Notes under the pieces: generated by a model
What the model was told of the DNA's origin: nothing
The model's database searches: none
Seen by the model: the letters and a program-made list of their open reading frames with translations, nothing else
DNA from: Fusarium oxysporum f. sp. lycopersici 4287
Lineage: Eukaryota > Ascomycota > Sordariomycetes > Hypocreales > Nectriaceae
DNA: 64,000 nt
Assembly (NCBI RefSeq): GCF_000149955.1
Contig: NC_031000.1
Span: 919,813-983,812 of the forward strand
Reading direction: 5' to 3'
Part shown: positions 58,301 through 64,000 of the stretch, one piece after another
Layout: each line of letters begins with the position of its first letter
Position numbering within the stretch: position 1 is the stretch's first letter
Program-made: the position numbers and the translations under genes

Positions 58301-61300
58301 AGACGATGACAGGCGGTAGGTGTTCTTGTAGTTGTCGTAGGTTACAGTCAAGCCCTCGACGTCTTGAGGCATCTCGGGGTCAACAAGCTTACCACCAAAG
58401 TACTCGATGTAGGGGATGGCAGCCTTGTTATTGTTATATAGATCCCGAATCAGGTATTCCACGTGAGACTCGTGGATACTGTCGAGAATAGACTGGATGG
58501 GCTGATCAATCTGAGTCGAGAACTTGGCAGCGGCAGGACCCTGGAGAATACATGTTCGGCCAACGTCTTGGCCAACAACAGCATCCAAATCCTCGGACTG
58601 CCAGAGAGAGTCCTTCTTAAAGTAGAACTCGAAGTTCTCGTCAAGGACAGGGATGAAGTTGACAGGTTTCTGAGCGGGTCGCCTGCATAAGATCAGGAAG
58701 TGCTGAACGTCCTGGGCATTCAAGATCTGGGTCTCAGCCTCAGGGTAAGCGGTAAGGATACGGTCGGTCACCTCGAAAGGCTCGTTGAGCTCGGAGTAAC
58801 TCTGAAGGAGAGATACCTTGCCAGGTGTGGAAGCTAATCGCTCCTCGAGACGATGAATGTAGTCACCGACGAGGAAGGCGTAGGAGTGGTGGATCCAGCG
58901 GGACTGGTGCCCGATGTAGAGGAGCTCGACCAGACGTCGCAGAACCTCAGCATACGTCATGTCGGCCAGATCGACAGCATTACCCTCTTTGTTGCGACCG
59001 AACCAGACCTTCTGGTAATCATCATTAAGCTTCTTAATGATATAGTCCTTGTTCCTGTTGAGTTCGGTAACCCTCTTCTGCTTGGGTAGGCTGAAGATCT
59101 TCTGGTCCATCTCGGCCCAGAAGCGGACTCCACGAGTAGCGAGTTTGTGCATGGGCTCACCCATCTCAGAGCGAACGGTAAGAACCCCACCAGCAGGTCC
59201 TTTATAGGTTTGCTCCCAATCGCTGTCCTCGAGGCCAGGGGCGGCAACAATAGCCTCTTTCACGTCCTTACTGGTGTGAGCCTCTTTGGCAACCATCATG
59301 CGGCTACCGAACAAGCAACCATCGAAAGGCATGGGAGGGTAGCCATACTTCTTGGCCCATTCACCAGTGATGTAGGGATAGGTGTCATCCGCACCACCGA
59401 AACCACTACCGGCAACAAGGATGATGTTCTCCTGCCGTCGAATACGGCCATACATCTGAAGGATAGGCTGGTGGAAATCCTCGAAAGAGTGATGACCACC
59501 ACCGCGGCCACCAGTCCACTGGAGCATAATGGGAAAGTGGGGGTTGGCCCTGGCGATGTTGATAACAGACTGGATAGCATCGACAGAGCCGGGCTTGAAA
59601 CTGATGTGCTTAAGGCCTAGGGTCTCGATATACTCCTGGGCAACCTCCATAGAGGGAACACCAGCACCGATTGTGAGACCCTCAATGGGAACGCCCTCGG
59701 ATCGAAGGTTGCCGATTAGGGGAATCTGCCAAGCCATGGCACGAGGGTTGACGTAGATCAAGTTGACAGAAATACCACGACCAGCGGGAATAGCCTTCTC
59801 GATCTTGGTGATTGCATCGCTCATCATCAAACTATTGAAGTAACCACCACCCGAAAGCTCAATGTGGTATCCAGCGTCCATAGTAGCGGTAACGAAGTCC
59901 CACGAAACAGTGGTAGGAGTCATACCAGCGACAATGATTGGAGGGAGACCAAGGAAACGACTCATCTTGGTGTCCACGTATATTCGGCCGCTCTTGTTCG
60001 TCACGAGCTTGGGCCCGAATTCCTCAACCCAATCAATGGCATACTGGACAGCGTTCTCCTCATCTCTGTCAAAGAGCTCTGCCTTGTAGCCGATGTCGCT
60101 CATGGCACCATCGACAGTACCAGCCAAGATGACACGCACGCCAGTGCCCTCTTTGTTTCGGCTAGTCAGAGCACCAAGACCGGAATCACCACCAGGACCG
60201 AAGTCCAGAATGTGAGTGGCACCCGGGAAGACAGTGGCCTTCTCCCAGTTGACGGGGTCACGAGTGATCAAGCGGACAAGGGCAGGGACAATGTTGCCCT
60301 TAACTTCCTCTCGAAGATCCTTGCCAGTGTTGGTGTCGAACACGGCAATGCCAAGGTCGCTGGAATCGATTGAGATGTCCTTGAGATCCTCGTCAATCAT
60401 AGCAGTAGCCTCTCCGAGGTACTTGCTATGGAAGGGTGCAGTGACAGGCAGGAATTGGTTGGCAAAGCGAACCTTTCTCTCAGTGAAAGGAATTCGGCTC
60501 TGGTCCAGACCAATGGGAGCTTTGATCTTGCGAAGCTGGGCGTGGAGGCCGTAGAGAGAAGTGGGAGGTCCTGTCACAACCAGGTTTCGGGGGCTATTAA
60601 GGAGAGAGATGCTGACGTGGCGGTCTTCGGGCAGGTATTGGTTAGTCGCATCAATGTGCTTCTGAAGCTCAGCCTGAGGAAGATCCCGAATGCTAAGCAT
60701 GGGAGTGGGAGCACCCTCGCCGTGGTCCTGTGGCTTACGAAGCATATTAGGAGTCATGGAGGTGATGGGGAATGCCTGTTGGCTTCGTGTTCCGATCCAG
60801 AAAAGCATGGTAAGGACAGAGCTGGTAATGTCTCTCCACGAGTCCCAAGAGTCGGCAGCGGCAGTTGCAGCGGCCATGACAATACCTTGGGAGTGACCAG
60901 TGGAACCAGTGATTCTCTCGCGCAGCATACCAGGATGCACACCAAGAACCTTACATGTCACCTCATAATGGGCAAGCTGGACAAGGCCGATAAGAGGGAA
61001 ACTGACAGGTGCCGAAATGAGATAATCGACATCAGGAGTAGAGTCCTGGTGATGAAGCCAGTTCATGATATCAAGACCCTTGGGGAACATCTTCTCGGCC
61101 TTGGGGTTCTTGGAGAGAGTCTGGAGCAGCTCAGCTGAGCGGGTGATAAGATCACCGACAAAGCTTGAGTACGTCTTGAAGATCTCTCGCAATTCATCGA
61201 AGTACTCCTCAATATTACCCTGACCGCCGAAAATTGTGTAGATTTCGGCGTCACCATCCTTAGCTGCTCGGAAAAGGGCTGAAGCGTGAGGCTTGATCGG

Positions 61301-61757
61301 TCGGTTGCACACAGCACGAGCGGTGTAGTAGCTGCGGATGAAGTCGAGCTTCTTGGACTCAATACCGGATGCTTACAGTCGAAACAAAGAAGAACAAACC
61401 ACTCTGTCCCACAACTGCAAGGAACAGGAGACGAATTTTGACATTCCATTAAAACTCACCGCATATCTATCCTTGCTCGTCATCTTCACCCTCATCAACC
61501 TCGTGAGCAATGAGGCCAAGGTATCTGGCGACCAGGTCGGGAACGGATGATGGCTCGTCATCCTGGGCAAGCTCGTCGGTGGCTTCGGGAAGAGTAGCGA
61601 CAAACTTGTCTTTCAACTGAGAGGCGTGGAAATGGAGGTTGGTGGGAATGAGAAAAGAGGTCTCGAGAGAGCCGTGGGAGAGAGTCAACGGCCGAAAAGA
61701 AGCGCTAGATCTGGGGGTGGAAATGCCCGTTTGAGGGCCTTGACCGGCGCCGTACAT
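55381..61757 (-). CDS. Fatty acid synthase subunit beta
   Basis: Minus-strand exons 61757-61472 (edge uncertain), 61371-56551 and 56498-55381; the last intron (56499-56550) has a GTAAGT donor and phases that close. About 2,075 aa. Domain order is that of the fungal type I FAS beta subunit: acetyltransferase (TGSTGHSQG with its Ser), enoyl reductase (the TIM-barrel region with [13 protein letters not shown] and GGRGGGHHS), dehydratase with the hot-dog motif [11 protein letters not shown], and malonyl/palmitoyl transferase ([13 protein letters not shown], then [15 protein letters not shown]). With the alpha subunit it forms the cytosolic dodecamer making palmitoyl-CoA. One oddity: exon 1 reads through DDEQG into TAG, and a segment of about 30-35 residues normally found before [13 protein letters not shown] cannot be located, so the first junction is unresolved. 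Confidence 0.93.
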
Positions 61758-61840
61758 GATGAGTGAAGGGTATCGAAGAAATCTACAGTGGCGAGCAAAA
61801 GTGAATGGTTAGTTTGCAATTGGCGGTTGAGACCCTTCTC

Positions 61841-61864
61841 GGGGGGGGGGGGGGGGGGGGGGGG
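61841..61864 (+). repeat. Run of 24 G upstream of the FAS gene
   Basis: Perfect G24 on the plus strand (C24 on the gene's sense strand), 84 bp upstream of the FAS start codon. It may lie in the 5' leader or promoter. Length in the assembly is unreliable. Confidence 0.85.
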
Positions 61865-63360
61865 TGTCAATGGTCACAAACCTATCAATTCAAGTCGTAA
61901 CACACCAGAAATAGGATCTGATGCTTTCCCCAAGGACGCTGGTGAGAAGAAACCGGCAGTCCTGATTTGCGTGATGGCTGGCTGGTCCCCTCAGAGGAGA
62001 GAGGGAGTAGAAATTAGTAAGTAGAGAATAGCTTTAGAGTCAGGGGAGCGCGGCGCGACACAAGACAAGACAACACCAGCCAGGCGCAAGGGGATGAGGG
62101 GAGGAAGAAAGAAGGAAATGGAGATGATGATGGAAGGGGAAGAGGAAGAGGAAGAAGTCTAAGAGGGACCGCGGTATAACTCAAACACGAGAAAGATTGA
62201 GAGTATCTACCGGGAGCCGGCGAAGGGTTGTCGAGGGTCTTGTTGAAGCAGTTGGACTCTTGAAAGGGCTGGCTCAACGAACTGGAATAGCACGCCAAAT
62301 TTTCAGTTCTGTTGGGGGGTATGGAGGGGTACGTATCCTGGCTTCCTTTTTCGAGTGCACTGTGCAAACAAGAGAGCGACCTTTTTACTCCCTGTCCACA
62401 ATCCGGGCTATCTTAGTGTACAGCTCAATGCCGGAGAAGAAACGTATCCACTCCTGCCTTTATGAGACTGTGAGAGCCATTGGCACGGACCGGATCGGCG
62501 GCTCGTTTTATTCACCGGGGCCCTGCGACATCAGAAGTGCCCCCTACTGCACGATACTGCTTGCCAAACACGAATAAGAGGGCAATCACGAGCAGCGGTT
62601 GGGCTGAGAGAAAGTTTAATGAAGAAGGGCCCTCTACAAGGTGCCGGTATTTTGGTACCACCTTTCCACACGCAGCAGTCCATTGATTCTGCATCGACAT
62701 GGCCTTACCGAGTGACTTCGGGCCATGAAGGTTTCACTCCTAGCCACTGTTCTCCAAGCGTTCTGAAGAGCTGGAACACCTTTTTGGGGAGGCCGATGAG
62801 GCTGCTTTTGAGCCATGCTTGCAGCAAGCGGGTCGACGGAACGCTAATGATTGTTTTTCAATGAGACGTTAATTCGTCCGTTTCGAATAACAGGACCCTC
62901 CTTGCAGGCCAATGACTTGTCAAGTTGGCCACATTCCGTTCCGGGGTTCCGGATTTCCTAGCTATGTGTTCCGGAATCCACCCTGGGAAGTCACAAGAGG
63001 TACGTAAATCGGCCGAACCCTGCAAGCAGTTCCGCAGCAAGCATCGGCCAATACTATGGAATAGGCGACGAAGATACGCTAAGCAATCTCTTTGCTTCTT
63101 ATCCACAGACTTTGTTGACCTTCTTATTGCCTTACGGCTCATAGGGCCTCCACAAACCTACGTAGGATCTGCAGTTTGATTCTAAGATTTACCTTCTAAA
63201 TGGGTTTCCATTAGGGAGGATATAACTTCAGTGAGTTAAGGTCTCTATTCTAGGTCCTGAAATTGACCCTCTACCTTTCTCCTCCCCACTAAAGCTAGCC
63301 TAACAGCTATCGACCCTACAAGAGCTAAGTATAAATCTGCAATGAAAATTGTATGGTAGG
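61865..63360. other. Upstream region of FAS and gene-poor flank
   Basis: Purine-rich tract at about 62090-62160. No gene or element I can support; short frames are not convincing. Confidence 0.4.
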
Positions 63361-63611
63361 TTTTTAGTGAAGACCAGAGTCTGACTATTGACCTTGCTTG
63401 GTCATACGAACGAGTGCGTGCATGGCGAGAGCGATGGGGTTGGTCGCCGCTCAGCTCAGACGCCTACAAATCTCCTCCACCATACTCTCCACCGCGCAAG
63501 TCACCTACACAGATTCTTCAAGTATCACCAAGGGCCGAATCGCCAGAATCATTATCTTTTCAACAAATCTCTTCACCTTTTCCAGGCGATCCGGCGCCAT
63601 CAGCTGAAACT

Positions 63612-64000
63612 ATGTTCGACTTGGTCAATTTGTTCGCGAAAGAAAACGGGTTTGGCATCGTTCGAAGGAATGCCTATTCATATAAAGGACGACGGATAAG
63701 ATACTCGCTTCAGTGTGATCGATTTGGACAGCCAGGGGCTTCAAAAGGCGCAGGCCTTCGACAGCGTAAATCTTGGAAGTTTGGCTGTAAGTGGATGGTA
63801 GTTGCTGAAGCCCTGGAAGAGGGCAAATGGCTTCTACGACAACATCCAAACTTGGAACACAGCCAGCATAACCGTGGACCTAGTATCACATCATCTGCGC
63901 ATCCCTCTCATAGACGAGTCACTACGCCAGTAAGGGCAACCATTGAATCAACAAGTCGTCGAGTCGGCAACCGGGCTCGTGATGTTCGGGCCGTGGTCGA
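63612..64000 (+). CDS. Mutator-like transposase, FAR1-type N-terminus (partial)
   Basis: Open frame running off the window. From ATG 63612 it reads FAKENGFGIVRRNAYSYKG, then YSLQCDRFGQPG, WKFGCKWMV and NLEHSQHNRGP. The Cys, Cys, His-x-His pattern is the FAR1/WRKY-GCM1 DNA-binding domain found at the N-terminus of Mutator-like (Hop-type) transposases in Fusarium. The same frame is open upstream to about 63361 with a Pro/Ser-rich stretch but has no earlier ATG, so a spliced upstream exon is possible. The downstream MULE catalytic domain lies outside the window, so intactness cannot be judged. Confidence 0.72.
   Translation, partial: MFDLVNLFAKENGFGIVRRNAYSYKGRRIRYSLQCDRFGQPGASKGAGLRQRKSWKFGCKWMVVAEALEEGKWLLRQHPNLEHSQHNRGPSITSSAHPSHRRVTTPVRATIESTSRRVGNRARDVRAVV

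Noticed and set aside
56834..58309. A 491-codon open frame on the plus strand
   Set aside because: It lies antisense to the FAS beta gene, and its Val/Leu/Ser-rich translation is the usual shadow of a highly biased coding strand. Several similar antisense frames occur along 55.4-61.3 kb.

Overview
The window is from a filamentous ascomycete, most likely a Fusarium-type Sordariomycete. Many genes carry short introns (about 45-70 bp, GTAAGT/GTATGT donors, CTAAC-like branch sites). A type I fatty acid synthase beta subunit is present. The repeats (Tad-like LINE, pogo/Fot-type transposons, hAT, Ty3/gypsy chromovirus, Mutator-like) and the transition-type decay of the older copies are what Fusarium accessory DNA looks like. 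The genus is inferred from this combination, not proven. Five runs of N (2054-2180, 16381-16480, 21994-22403, 46647-46830, 48940-49342) interrupt the assembly.

Layout. 0-7 kb: a minus-strand four-LysM secreted protein and, head to head with it, a large multidomain GH18 chitinase with tandem hevein-type modules (3070-6704, three exons). 7-13 kb: a locally duplicated pair of families, two paralogous unknown proteins and an ankyrin protein plus a wrecked second ankyrin copy with a 329-bp MITE just upstream. 13-23 kb: an interrupted unidentified ORF (13294-15185), then a decayed Tad-like LINE whose endonuclease domain is split by a 1947-bp pogo-type transposon at a TA site. 23-25 kb: degenerate and tandem repeats and a 597-bp hAT derivative with an exact 8-bp target duplication. 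25.7-40.5 kb: a gene-bearing island with an MFS transporter, an amidase, a GPR1/FUN34/YaaH-like membrane protein, a peroxisomal-type copper amine oxidase and an acr-2-like zinc cluster regulator. Together they suggest use of amides and amines as nitrogen sources (inference). 40.5-44.4 kb: AT-rich transposon nest, four insertions deep. 44.5-53.5 kb: two Pth11-like rhodopsin-domain membrane proteins, one frameshifted and one with an assembly gap, a possible lineage-specific gene, and a zinc cluster regulator pseudogene. 53.7-55.2 kb: a 151-bp LTR and a decayed pogo-type transposase. 55.4-61.8 kb: the fatty acid synthase beta subunit, a core gene. 63.6-64 kb: the N-terminus of a Mutator-like (FAR1-type) transposase running off the end.

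The most interesting material is in the mobile DNA. The nest at 42.3-44.4 kb resolves cleanly by target duplications. Its TIR family carries a short word repeated twice inside each terminus; the word is the same at both ends of one element but differs between elements. The least explained coding sequence is the roughly 630-codon ORF at 13294-15185.
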